A model generated the notes under the pieces. The model was not told the DNA's origin. It saw nothing but the letters and a program-made list of their open reading frames with translations, and did not search any database. This document shows positions 41,152-49,692 of a DNA stretch of 50,152 nt, in pieces. Source of the DNA: Thermoplasmata archaeon (GTDB lineage: Archaea; Thermoplasmatota; Thermoplasmata; Thermoplasmatales; Thermoplasmataceae); NCBI GenBank assembly GCA_021818675.1, contig JAKATR010000028.1, positions 32,092-82,243 on the forward strand, in the 5' to 3' direction. The position numbers and the translations under genes are program-made. The first letter of the stretch is position 1. Every line of letters starts with the position of its first letter.

Positions 41152-44148
41152 TTACTTCTTATTCTGATCTTTCTTTGCATCTTCCTTTTTTGGTGTTGCA
41201 GGGTTAGCTGGTTTTGAAGGGGTTATGGCTGTAGTCTTGTCTCCCTTCTTTGTCATTGGGAATTTGCCTGCGCTAACTCTGTAATAGATCAGACCTATTA
41301 CAACTATAATAGCTATTACCGATCCTATAATTATTGGAACGTTGTATGGGGATGATGCAACATTTACAGTTGTAGAATATTCTCCAATGTTTGAAACGAA
41401 TCCAGGCTGGTTCGGTGCACTCACATTAGCAACGAGACTTACAGTTCCGGCAGTTGAGGGGGTCCATGTAACGGATACGTTGTCGGTTCCGTTTACAGCC
41501 AGAGCCTGATTTGTGAATGCCTGGCTCACAACAACTGAACCAGAAGCAATGAGATATACTGTAAAGTTATTTGCAGCCTGCGTTCCTATATTTTTGATAT
41601 TTACATGAATTGTCTTGCTTATGCCAGCCTGGAAACTTCCGGTGTAGTAAATGTTCTGGACAACAAGGCGGGCAGATTCCACTACCATATGTACCGTCTG
41701 ATTATTGTAAGCACTCACGTTTGATGGATTTGTTATTTTAAGCGATACAATTACACTTGAAAGATTCAAAAATTTCACTGCGAGCCATGAACCGTTTACA
41801 CTTCCTCCTACTATCATATAAGTGCTTGTTGATTGCTTGTCAGCAGTGCTGTTGATATTCATAAATTCCCAATGATATTTCCATTGAGATGAGAATGAAG
41901 CATTTGTAACAGAGCCGTAATACTGATCAGATGAATAGTTGGCCGATAATGTAGTAACATTTGAAGCAACAGGTGCTGTTATATTTTTTCCCGCAGAGTT
42001 CATTATTGTAATTACTGGCGTTGGAGGGGTCGTATCGTTTACAAAGACCTTTAAAGTCAAATTCAGTTTAGTAAGAGCAACAGATGTAACGTTAATTGAA
42101 ACATTCTGTCTGGTTATCTGACCATTTACAGGAATTGTTGGCTTCGAGAACGAATAACTTGCAGTGTTGCCCTGTGTCTTGTAGCTGTTGGCAAATGTCC
42201 AGTTAAACACAAGTGGAACCTTGTAAACTGTTCCATTAACCATCACTGGAAGTGAGGAATTATCTGATGTGAATGATATTTGATTGGATTGAGGAACTGA
42301 AAAATAATATGAAAGGTTTGATGGCAAGGAAGTTTTATTTATTATCTTGTGCACTGTTATACCGTTCTGGTTTACATATGAATATGTGAAATTAACAACC
42401 GGCGCATTCGTTGAACCCATTGCATATACTGTGAATTTCGTTGTATTGTTAAAGCCAGATGAGCTCCTACCATTAATCTGAATTGTGTGAGTACCAGATG
42501 TTAAATTAATTGTTATGGCACTTGAGTGATATGATTTACTGCTTACATTCCATGTAAAATTTGTTCCTGGTGAGTTATAATCATATTTCTGGTTCACAGG
42601 ATTATAGAATGCATTTGACAGATTCATTGTGAAATTCGTATTTGCAGGCACCACAAATATGGTGTTCTTTTGAGAGCTGTTCAACGTGTAAGACTGGGAT
42701 ACCATTTTACTCCATGAAAAAATCATCTGGGAGTTAATGAAAATAGGTTTCTTAACAGATGAAAAACCCATGCTAACCCACTGTGGTGATGAAATGGGAT
42801 ATATCTGGAAAGGGTTGCCAAATGATGTAGAAACAGGAGCACTGGAAAGAGAATATGAACTATTGACATATTTTATGGAGTATGAATACTGGATGTTGCC
42901 TGAAATGGTTGATGTTCCAAGATCATACAACTTTAAGTTCATGTTCTTATAATTTGACTGATTCATTCCATTATTTACATACGTTGCAGTTACATTGTCA
43001 AAAACGCTATTAGCCTTAATGGTTGGCGTTGCATAAGTTGCTCCTGAAAGGTTATAAAAGTTCCCGTCAACAAGGAAAGAATATCGAGTGTTATTCTGAA
43101 TTTCACCGTTAACATAGTTCATTATTTCGTTCTTGAATATAGTACCGTCCAGAACTTCTTGATAATAAATAGAACCTACAGTGGAATTCTGAGCAAAAGG
43201 CAAAGCTGTGTTGTTGTTTATCTGAAGGGAAATATTCATTGTGATTGTTTTCAGATCACTGGATAGCGAGTAATTAACAAAAATGTTTGAATCGGCGGGC
43301 GTGAGCTTCACAGTTTGGAGACCCTTACCGGAGGTATTTTGTACAACTGCTGGTGCATATCCTGTTGCATATATCATCAGTACAATATCAGACCAAGTCT
43401 GGTTTGTTATTATTCTGTATGAACCGGAAGTGAAGTTTTGGGTCGAATATTTATCTGTTGCTTTGTTGAACAGAACGGCGGTGAATGAGTTTATGGTTGA
43501 ATCTGTATTTGATTCAACATTTCCAAATGCAACTTGAGAACTTGACAGAGAAACGTTTATTGAATTTATGACATTATTCTCTAATAAACTAAATTGTGTA
43601 CCGAGGTAATCGACATTTACATAAAATTTCCCATGTGGAAGATAAGCTGTAAAACCAGCACTTTGTGTAGTATTGTAGAACGCATATCCTGACAAAGTGG
43701 AGAATGATAAGGAGGCACTTTCACCAGATACCAAGCCGCTTAAACTTACATTCGTAAGATAAGTTTGAATTACGGGAACCAGAATGCTACAGCTACCATT
43801 TGAAGAGCTACTTACCGTGATTTGTTTTTGATATCCATCCGATATTACCTTTCCTGTTCCTGGTATTGTCACATAACTGGGCTGGACATTTAAGGTATAA
43901 TTACCATATGTAAGCATGTCGGTATATGAACCAGATGTGCTTGATGTGGTAAATTCACCGCCAATCAAGGAAATCGTAGATTGCACTCCACTAAGTGGAG
44001 CAATTTGATTTCCATTAAGGTCATATGTAAAAGCAAATGACACGTTCTTCGCCGGGGCACTATACGCACTAGAATTTGTACTTACTCCAAGTAGGCCTAT
44101 TATTATGACTAAGACCATTACTGAGGTGATGGTATGTTTCATGTTCAA
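41152..44148 (-). CDS. Large membrane-anchored surface protein
   Basis: 998 residues. Signal peptide or N-terminal anchor at about 6-29 (SVMVLVIIIGLLG), then an extracellular body of beta-rich domains dominated by Ser, Thr, Asn, Val and Tyr, with many N-x-S/T sequons. Residues about 835-920 resemble a CARDB/immunoglobulin-like domain (SKTIHVNIKNIGTQAANNF, VTWTPSTAG). A C-terminal membrane helix (about 937-957) is followed by a 41-residue Lys/Pro-rich cytosolic tail. Archaea without a cell wall, such as Thermoplasmatales, display heavily glycosylated proteins of this kind. Function unknown; adhesion or surface-layer substitute is plausible. A TAAATAAAAG-type box is about 27 bases upstream on the minus strand. 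Confidence 0.8.
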   Translation of the reverse strand: MNMKHTITSVMVLVIIIGLLGVSTNSSAYSAPAKNVSFAFTYDLNGNQIAPLSGVQSTISLIGGEFTTSSTSGSYTDMLTYGNYTLNVQPSYVTIPGTGKVISDGYQKQITVSSSSNGSCSILVPVIQTYLTNVSLSGLVSGESASLSFSTLSGYAFYNTTQSAGFTAYLPHGKFYVNVDYLGTQFSLLENNVINSINVSLSSSQVAFGNVESNTDSTINSFTAVLFNKATDKYSTQNFTSGSYRIITNQTWSDIVLMIYATGYAPAVVQNTSGKGLQTVKLTPADSNIFVNYSLSSDLKTITMNISLQINNNTALPFAQNSTVGSIYYQEVLDGTIFKNEIMNYVNGEIQNNTRYSFLVDGNFYNLSGATYATPTIKANSVFDNVTATYVNNGMNQSNYKNMNLKLYDLGTSTISGNIQYSYSIKYVNSSYSLSSAPVSTSFGNPFQIYPISSPQWVSMGFSSVKKPIFINSQMIFSWSKMVSQSYTLNSSQKNTIFVVPANTNFTMNLSNAFYNPVNQKYDYNSPGTNFTWNVSSKSYHSSAITINLTSGTHTIQINGRSSSGFNNTTKFTVYAMGSTNAPVVNFTYSYVNQNGITVHKIINKTSLPSNLSYYFSVPQSNQISFTSDNSSLPVMVNGTVYKVPLVFNWTFANSYKTQGNTASYSFSKPTIPVNGQITRQNVSINVTSVALTKLNLTLKVFVNDTTPPTPVITIMNSAGKNITAPVASNVTTLSANYSSDQYYGSVTNASFSSQWKYHWEFMNINSTADKQSTSTYMIVGGSVNGSWLAVKFLNLSSVIVSLKITNPSNVSAYNNQTVHMVVESARLVVQNIYYTGSFQAGISKTIHVNIKNIGTQAANNFTVYLIASGSVVVSQAFTNQALAVNGTDNVSVTWTPSTAGTVSLVANVSAPNQPGFVSNIGEYSTTVNVASSPYNVPIIIGSVIAIIVVIGLIYYRVSAGKFPMTKKGDKTTAITPSKPANPATPKKEDAKKDQNKK

Positions 44149-44207
44149 TTGTATCTTCCTCTTTTTTCGCTAAATAAAAGCAGCGATATAAACATTGCTT
44201 TAAAAAA

Positions 44208-45215
44208 TTATAGTGTATGGCTTATTTTTTTAAATTCATAGTAATGGCTTCTCGCTACGATTTCATAGGGCTTTAAATCAACTCCGGAAAACAAAAGATA
44301 TGAATTTGGAATTTTTATTCCCATTTTCTCTAAGAACATTCTGGGCCTGTTTGTAACCATCTCTATTATGGATTCCGGAGAAAGTCTGTTTATGCCTCTT
44401 TGATATCTGTAAAGAAATTCCATCTCTCTGAATATATTAGGTTCGGTGTTCATGGCATTATCTGTACCCAGTAAAATAAGGTCCGTTTCCCTGCACATAT
44501 TATTATAATCTTTTCTTTCACCATAAAATATGTTGGACCTTGGTGTTATAACTATCGGTACTTTCAAATCTGCCAATTCGACTATCTCTTCCTTTGTGCA
44601 ATAAAGGCAATGTATAACAAGATCTGGTTTAATTTCCTTTAGGCTTGAAATGTCTTCCCGATATCTTTCACTGAAATGAATACCGGTTATGCCTTTTGCA
44701 GCCTTTGCTGCCTTCGATAAGCTGACACCGAAGCTCAGGTCTATGTCGGAAATAGCACTTAATTCAATGCCATTGACTTTATCCTTGATCTTTAGATAAT
44801 CCTCAACATCTTTTGGGCTAGATAATACTATTCCAAATGGATTTCCCAACTTCTCTGCCATTATTGTATTTATCCCATTGCTACCGGTCTCACGAAAATC
44901 AATAAAAGCACAGGTTCCAGAGTCTCTCATTATCTTTTTTGATTTTGTTATTCCATTAATGATTTCCTCTTCTCTTGCACTATTCAGGTGCTTGAGCTTA
45001 AAACCTCCTGGACCAACTACCTCCGCCAGTGTACCCATGGGCTCTTCTTTTATGAAAGAATCTCCGAGATGAGTGTGAGAATTTATTGGAGCGATAATTA
45101 TGGTTCCCGCGTCATCACCTTTATCAGGCTCCTGTTCCCTGAATTTTCCTGTTGATATGTCAATATATCCTCTTCTTGGATACCCATCTAAATAAACGGT
45201 TCCGCCAACGATCAT
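44208..45215 (-). CDS. Amidohydrolase-family protein
   Basis: 335 residues of the metal-dependent hydrolase superfamily, closest in pattern to cytosine/adenosine deaminase and chlorohydrolase relatives. Seen: N-terminal beta-sandwich followed by metal motif NSHTHLGD (His at 47 and 49), GIHFSERYRED with a further His (about 186), VIHCLYCTKEE (His near 206) and the late LGTDNAM with the catalytic Asp. It is shorter than typical 400-residue members and the C-terminal sandwich strands are reduced. Substrate unknown. It starts 3 bases after the rtcB stop, so both are on one transcript. Confidence 0.85.
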   Translation of the reverse strand: MIVGGTVYLDGYPRRGYIDISTGKFREQEPDKGDDAGTIIIAPINSHTHLGDSFIKEEPMGTLAEVVGPGGFKLKHLNSAREEEIINGITKSKKIMRDSGTCAFIDFRETGSNGINTIMAEKLGNPFGIVLSSPKDVEDYLKIKDKVNGIELSAISDIDLSFGVSLSKAAKAAKGITGIHFSERYREDISSLKEIKPDLVIHCLYCTKEEIVELADLKVPIVITPRSNIFYGERKDYNNMCRETDLILLGTDNAMNTEPNIFREMEFLYRYQRGINRLSPESIIEMVTNRPRMFLEKMGIKIPNSYLLFSGVDLKPYEIVARSHYYEFKKISHTL

Positions 45216-45218
45216 TTA

Positions 45219-46595
45219 TCAACCCTTCATTACTGCTACTGGAATGTTTCTGCTGACTGGGATTGCTAGATTTGCATCCCGCACAGCCATTATTACTTCG
45301 TTTATATTTTTATAGCTTCCAGGGGATTCCTCAGCAATTGTACTGGAAGAAACTGCCCTCAGGTATATCCCTTCCTTTTCCAACTTTGCTTTAACCTGTT
45401 CCGACTTGAATGATTCCATGGATTTTTTCCTGCTCAGTTTTCTCCCTGCTCCGTGACATGTTGAACCAAATGATAACTGCATATTCTCCTTTTTCCCGAC
45501 GAGGACATAAGATGCTGTTCCCATATCCCCAGGAATTATAACGGGGTGCCCATAGCTGGAAAAAATGCTTCCGCTTAAATATTCTCCTGAGAATGCTCTT
45601 GTAGCGCCCTTTCTATGTACTATAAGTTTTTTCCTCTTGCCCTGAACAATGTGCTCCTCTATTTTCGCAATATTATGTGCCAGACTGTAGACCGTTTTAA
45701 TATTTTCAAGATCTATCTCTTTCGAAAATATTTCTTTGAACGATTCCCTTATCTTTTGAACAATTACGGCTCTATTTACATATCCAAAATTAGCTGCCGC
45801 AAACATTGCGCCCAAATAAGCCTCCCCTACCCTGGATTTCGTGGCTACAAAGTTAAGTTGTCTGTCCCCTGTTATATTACCTGAGGATTCTTCCTTATTT
45901 AAAGAAGCAATGTAATCTGTAGCTATTTGATGCCCCAGACCTCGTGAACCTGTGTGTATCATTATTAATATTTCATTTTCATTCTCAATTCCAAAGCTCC
46001 TGCTTATTTCCCTTTCAAATATTTTTTCAACAACCTGGATTTCCAAAAAATGGTTACCTGAACCTATGGTGCCAAGCTGAGATTTTCCCCTTGAAATTGC
46101 CTCATTGGATACTTTATCAGGATCGGCCATTATTGATGAACCCAGGTCTTCCGTATGATTTTGATCTTCTCTGGTTGCAAATCCTTTATCTATTGCCCAT
46201 TTAATTCCAGCCTGCAGAACTTCATTCATCTCCTGGTTGTTCAGGTTGATATCACGGCTTTTGCTCATTCCTGCAGGTACTTTGCTGAATATTTTATCCA
46301 GAATCGCTTTTTTTTTACCGTTAATATCATTCATTGTAAGTCCTGTTGAAACGAGGGTTACCCCACAATTTATATCATATCCAACTCCGCCAGGACAAAC
46401 AATTCCTTCGTCAAAATCGAATGCAGCAACACCACCGATTGGAAAACCATATCCCCAGTGAATATCTGGCATTGCCATTGATGCCTCAACTATTCCTGGT
46501 AATCTGGCAACATTCATAACCTGTTCCAGACTCTTATCATCTTTGAGATTTTCCATCATGGAATCACTTGAAAATATCCTCCCCGGAACCTGCAT
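45219..46595 (-). CDS. rtcB: RtcB RNA-splicing ligase
   Basis: Joins tRNA exons after intron cleavage, using GTP and Mn. At least 458 residues from the first ATG. Seen: MPDIHWGYGFPIGGVAAF, GGVGYDINCGV with the metal cysteine (C77), GTIGSGNHFLE, HTGSRGLGH and the guanylylation site in STCHGAGRKLSRK. The sequence before the first ATG continues in frame as about 20 residues that look like a normal RtcB N-terminus (VNIKKIGNNIYEIPV), but no ATG, GTG or TTG lies there; a CTG at 46655 would give about 478 residues, the usual size. So the real start is probably upstream of 46595. It works with EndA (18.8-19.7 kb). Confidence 0.94.
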   Translation of the reverse strand: MQVPGRIFSSDSMMENLKDDKSLEQVMNVARLPGIVEASMAMPDIHWGYGFPIGGVAAFDFDEGIVCPGGVGYDINCGVTLVSTGLTMNDINGKKKAILDKIFSKVPAGMSKSRDINLNNQEMNEVLQAGIKWAIDKGFATREDQNHTEDLGSSIMADPDKVSNEAISRGKSQLGTIGSGNHFLEIQVVEKIFEREISRSFGIENENEILIMIHTGSRGLGHQIATDYIASLNKEESSGNITGDRQLNFVATKSRVGEAYLGAMFAAANFGYVNRAVIVQKIRESFKEIFSKEIDLENIKTVYSLAHNIAKIEEHIVQGKRKKLIVHRKGATRAFSGEYLSGSIFSSYGHPVIIPGDMGTASYVLVGKKENMQLSFGSTCHGAGRKLSRKKSMESFKSEQVKAKLEKEGIYLRAVSSSTIAEESPGSYKNINEVIMAVRDANLAIPVSRNIPVAVMKG

Positions 46596-46679
46596 TCCAT
46601 CTGAAACAGGTATTTCGTATATGTTATTTCCAATTTTTTTAATGTTAACTGTCAGGTTTCCAACTCCGTTATAGCAACC

Positions 46680-46704
46680 TATTAATGTATTTAATTATAA
46701 TATT
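46680..46704. promoter_or_regulatory. Divergent AT-rich promoter between rtcB and a small gene
   Basis: TATTAATGTATTTAATTATAATATT. On the plus strand the box around 46680-46692 is about 25 bases before the ATG at 46711, while on the minus strand AATATTATAATTAAATA centred near 46696 predicts rtcB transcription from about 46671. This would leave only a short leader and supports rtcB initiation upstream of 46595. Confidence 0.45.
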
Positions 46705-46710
46705 GGTTTG

Positions 46711-46929
46711 ATGGTAATATTTAGAACAGATTCCTTTGATGATGATCTCAGGTTTAAAATAAGACTGCAGGCATATTTGAGGCTTACCGCGTTAAAAATT
46801 TCCAGTTTGAGACAAGAGGATGATAAGTTCATGCCATACATCAAGGAACGGGAGTCAAAATTAAAAGAATTGCTAAAGTGCAATGACGAGTTTCAAATAT
46901 TTGACGGGGAAAAGAGAATTTTTCCCTGA
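46711..46929 (+). CDS. Small helical protein, unknown function
   Basis: 72 residues, charged and helical, with RFKIRLQAYLRLTALKISSLRQ and a second helix YIKERESKLKELLK, ending in QIFDGEKRIFP. No family recognised. ATG at 46711 is about 25 bases after a TATA-like box; a TTG just before gives one more residue. First in line with the winged-helix and GNAT genes, 44 bases before the former. Confidence 0.55.
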   Translation: MVIFRTDSFDDDLRFKIRLQAYLRLTALKISSLRQEDDKFMPYIKERESKLKELLKCNDEFQIFDGEKRIFP

Positions 46930-46973
46930 AATAAAAAGAGAATTTCCAAATTGTGTTTTCCAGTTTGCCTTAG

Positions 46974-47348
46974 GTGAAAATTAATAGACACAAATGTCAT
47001 ATGGTTTTGAAAGACTTGAGTAGTAAAGTCAACGTTCTCTTTAAGGAGATTGATGAAAGCCTTGACACCGTGAGAAGACACCTTTCCATCGTTCAAACGC
47101 TTTTGAAAGAACAGCCAGCCGGCATAATTAAGATATCTAAATTGACAGGATTAGCGGAGCATAAAATCAGATATTCTTTGAGAATACTTGAAAAAGACGG
47201 AATTATAATTCCTTCTAAGGAGGGTGCAATGCTCTCTCCTGATTTTATCGAAGATAAAAATGGTATTGTTGAAGAATCAGCAAAGATAATGCAAAAGTGC
47301 ATTGAGCTAAATGATGAAATAAGAAAATCATTTATTGGAAAGAAATGA
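46974..47348 (+). CDS. Winged helix-turn-helix protein
   Basis: 124 residues. An N-terminal coiled helix (about 10-45, LSSKVNVLFKEIDESLDTVRRH) precedes a winged-helix domain (about 48-92): IIKISKLTGLAEHKIRYSLRILEKDGIIIPSKEG, with the recognition helix around HKIRYSLRIL and a wing at IIPSKEG. A C-terminal helix follows. It looks like an archaeal transcription regulator of a class common in euryarchaea. GTG start at 46974. Its stop overlaps the GNAT start by 4 bases (ATGA), implying a shared transcript and perhaps a shared role. Confidence 0.75.
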   Translation: MKINRHKCHMVLKDLSSKVNVLFKEIDESLDTVRRHLSIVQTLLKEQPAGIIKISKLTGLAEHKIRYSLRILEKDGIIIPSKEGAMLSPDFIEDKNGIVEESAKIMQKCIELNDEIRKSFIGKK

Positions 47349-47863
47349 AGGAAGAACTCCCACCGTTAAAATTTGGCGACTACTGGATCAGGAAAGCAGT
47401 GCCAAGCGATGCAAAGGAAATGATCAATTGCATGCAGAGCGTTATGGATGAAAGGATATATCTGGTAAGCGAGTATTATTTTTACACCGAGAGAGGAGAA
47501 GCTGAAAGGATAAAGAATCCTGATGATCTGAATCTTGTAGCGACTCTGGGAGATGAAGTTGTGGCTCTCCTGACAATTCAAAGAGGGATGTATAAAAAAA
47601 CAAGGCATTCCGCCTCTCTGGGAATAGCCGTAAAGCAAAGACACAGGGGCAGGGGGCTAGGAACTGTGATGATTAAAAGGGCCATTGAATGGTGCCGAAT
47701 GAATGATATTAAAAAGCTGAACCTGGAGGTTTTTTCAAGCAATGAATCGGCAATCCGTCTATATGAAAAGATTGGCTTCATAATAGAAGGAAGAAAGAAG
47801 GATCAATTCAATATCGACGGGAATTTTGTGGATGACGTTCTGATGACCTATAAGCTGAATTGA
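47345..47863 (+). CDS. GNAT-family N-acetyltransferase
   Basis: 172 residues. The acetyl-CoA site is AVKQRHRGRGLGTVMIKRA (family Q/R-x-x-G-x-G/A at RHRGRGLG near 97-104), followed by LEVFSSNESAIRLYEKIGF, the RimI-type motif. The N-terminal strand carries WIRKAVPSDAKEM. Close to the archaeal Pat/RimI group that acetylates protein N-termini or lysines; target unknown. Translationally coupled to the winged-helix gene. Its end overlaps the convergent purN by 16 bases. Confidence 0.85.
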   Translation: MKEELPPLKFGDYWIRKAVPSDAKEMINCMQSVMDERIYLVSEYYFYTERGEAERIKNPDDLNLVATLGDEVVALLTIQRGMYKKTRHSASLGIAVKQRHRGRGLGTVMIKRAIEWCRMNDIKKLNLEVFSSNESAIRLYEKIGFIIEGRKKDQFNIDGNFVDDVLMTYKLN

Positions 47864-48462
47864 TTAAGGAATTTAACCCTGTTTCCAACGATTGTATGAT
47901 CAAACTTAAGAAGGGTAGATATTGCATCTACATAGAGACCAAGTTCCACAGAATGAACCCTTATCTGGAGTGATTCAGGGGTATCTGTGGAGAGTACTGG
48001 AACTGTTTCCTGTGCGATTATTGGACCATGGTCAACATCCTTGTCCACAAGGTGAATTGTGCAACCGGTTACTTTAGTACCGCTTTTCAGAACTGCATGT
48101 TGCACGTTTATCCCATACATTCCTTTTCCTCCAAAACATGGAAGAAGCGAGGGATGAGTGTTTACGATTTTCCCCGCAAAATTATCAATAAATTCTTCTG
48201 GAAGTATTTTGAGGAATCCAGCCAATACGATTAAATCAGGTTTTAATTTCTCCAATTCCCTTATTATAATTTCCTTTTTAGTTAAACTGTAGTGGATAAC
48301 GGGGACATTCAATTTGCCGGCTTTTACGACGGCCCCGGAATCCAATCTGTCGGATATGAGGGCAACTACTTCTGCGTTGATTCTGCCGTAAGAGCATGCC
48401 TGGTAAATTTCCTGAAATGTTGTGCCCTCGCCCGATGCCATTACCACGATTTTATTTTTCAT
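47848..48462 (-). CDS. purN: Phosphoribosylglycinamide formyltransferase
   Basis: Transfers the formyl group of 10-formyl-THF to GAR in purine synthesis. 204 residues from the ATG at 48462 (MKNKIVVMASGEGTT), which matches typical PurN starts; a TTG at 48474 adds four residues. Seen: ALISDRLDSGAV (phosphate loop), LIVLAGFLKILP, VNTHPSLLP with catalytic His, GCTIHLVDKDVDHGPIIAQ with catalytic His-Asp pair. Uses the product of fhs encoded at 0.6-2.2 kb. Archaea often use PurT instead, so the folate-dependent form is notable. Confidence 0.94.
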   Translation of the reverse strand: MKNKIVVMASGEGTTFQEIYQACSYGRINAEVVALISDRLDSGAVVKAGKLNVPVIHYSLTKKEIIIRELEKLKPDLIVLAGFLKILPEEFIDNFAGKIVNTHPSLLPCFGGKGMYGINVQHAVLKSGTKVTGCTIHLVDKDVDHGPIIAQETVPVLSTDTPESLQIRVHSVELGLYVDAISTLLKFDHTIVGNRVKFLNQFSL

Positions 48463-48702
48463 TTCCCCAACCAATATGCCCTACACTTCCTTAAGTGTTA
48501 CAGTCACTAACAGGAGCAATGGTTATATTTAACTCAATCCAAAGTTCGTTTAAAAATCTCAACTGCAATAGAATTCGGAGATTGAACTCGATATTTTTAA
48601 AGATTGGATCTGATTGCTCGCAGAATATATGCATGCACATTGATCTGTCTTAAAACATTAACATCGTCATTGTAACAATATTTGATCTATGATTTTTAGC
48701 CC

Positions 48703-48716
48703 AATATTTTTATTTA
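48703..48716 (+). promoter_or_regulatory. TATA box of the RFC small-subunit gene
   Basis: A TATTTTTATTTA-type AT-rich box ends about 23 bases before the ATG at 48739, the spacing of a leaderless archaeal promoter. The remaining bases between purN and this box (about 48475-48700) show no reading frame or RNA gene that I can support. Confidence 0.5.
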
Positions 48717-48738
48717 CTCCTGTTCACTCATCTCATTG

Positions 48739-49692
48739 ATGGAGATCTGGATTGAGAAATATAGACCTGGTAAACTTTCTGATATATATGGTCAGGATGA
48801 GGTTGTTTCAAGACTGGAATCATTTGTGAAAGAGAAACAGTTACCTCACTTGATCTTCGCAGGTCCGGCGGGTGTTGGTAAAACATCTGCTGCCATAGCG
48901 CTGACAAGAGAACTTCTGGGGGAAAACTGGAAAGATAGTTTTCTAGAGCTAAATGCCTCGGATGAAAGGGGAATAGATATAATTAGAGAAAACGTCAAAG
49001 AGTTTGCAAGAATTAAGCCTTTTAACGATCTTGGTTTGCGGATCATATTCCTTGATGAAGCTGATCAGCTCACATCTGATGCTCAGGCCGCCCTTAGACG
49101 TACTATGGAAAGATTTTCTGCTACAACCAGATTTATTTTCTCCTGCAATTATTCGACACAGATTATCCCGCCCATTCAATCCAGAGCAGTTGTGATGCGA
49201 TTTCATCAGCTATCCGATGACGATCTGAAAAGCTATTTAAAATTCGTAATCAGCAAGGAAAATATGACACTTGACGAGGATGCCCTTGATGCCATCTGTG
49301 AAGTATCTTCCGGTGATGCCAGAAAAGCCACAAGCATCCTTCAGACTCTGAAATATTCAGGTGAAAAATCTCCCAAGGCAATTTTTGAGATGTCAGGAAA
49401 TTTAGAGCCTGCGGATTTTGAAAAGATAATAAAACTTGCAATGGAAGGTCTCTTTGATGAAGCCGTTGATCTTATTGAAAAACTTACGGTAGACCGTGGA
49501 TATTCTGCAATTGATCTTATAAAAGGTATGCATTCCTTCATCCGAAAACAAAGGATCGGTCAGAAACAAAAGCTTGCGATTATAGAAGCTCTTGCAGAAG
49601 CAGAGTTCAAACTTGTAGAAGGTGGGAGTGACAGAGTTCAGCTTGATGCGCTTATGGCGAAACTATCCTGGATAGGGCAGGAACTCAACTGA
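48739..49692 (+). CDS. rfcS: Replication factor C small subunit
   Basis: Clamp-loader small subunit that loads PCNA with the large RFC subunit (not in this window). 317 residues from the ATG at 48739 (EIWIEKYRPGKLSDIYGQ), typical. Walker A GPAGVGKT at 42-49, the RFC box with LNASDERGIDIIRENVK, Walker B IIFLDEADQLT, ALRRTMERF, CNYSTQIIPPIQSRA (box VII, with the arginine finger Ser-Arg), and a GDARKATSILQ sensor 2 motif. C-terminal helical collar. A second start codon TTG lies one codon upstream. Confidence 0.96.
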   Translation: MEIWIEKYRPGKLSDIYGQDEVVSRLESFVKEKQLPHLIFAGPAGVGKTSAAIALTRELLGENWKDSFLELNASDERGIDIIRENVKEFARIKPFNDLGLRIIFLDEADQLTSDAQAALRRTMERFSATTRFIFSCNYSTQIIPPIQSRAVVMRFHQLSDDDLKSYLKFVISKENMTLDEDALDAICEVSSGDARKATSILQTLKYSGEKSPKAIFEMSGNLEPADFEKIIKLAMEGLFDEAVDLIEKLTVDRGYSAIDLIKGMHSFIRKQRIGQKQKLAIIEALAEAEFKLVEGGSDRVQLDALMAKLSWIGQELN

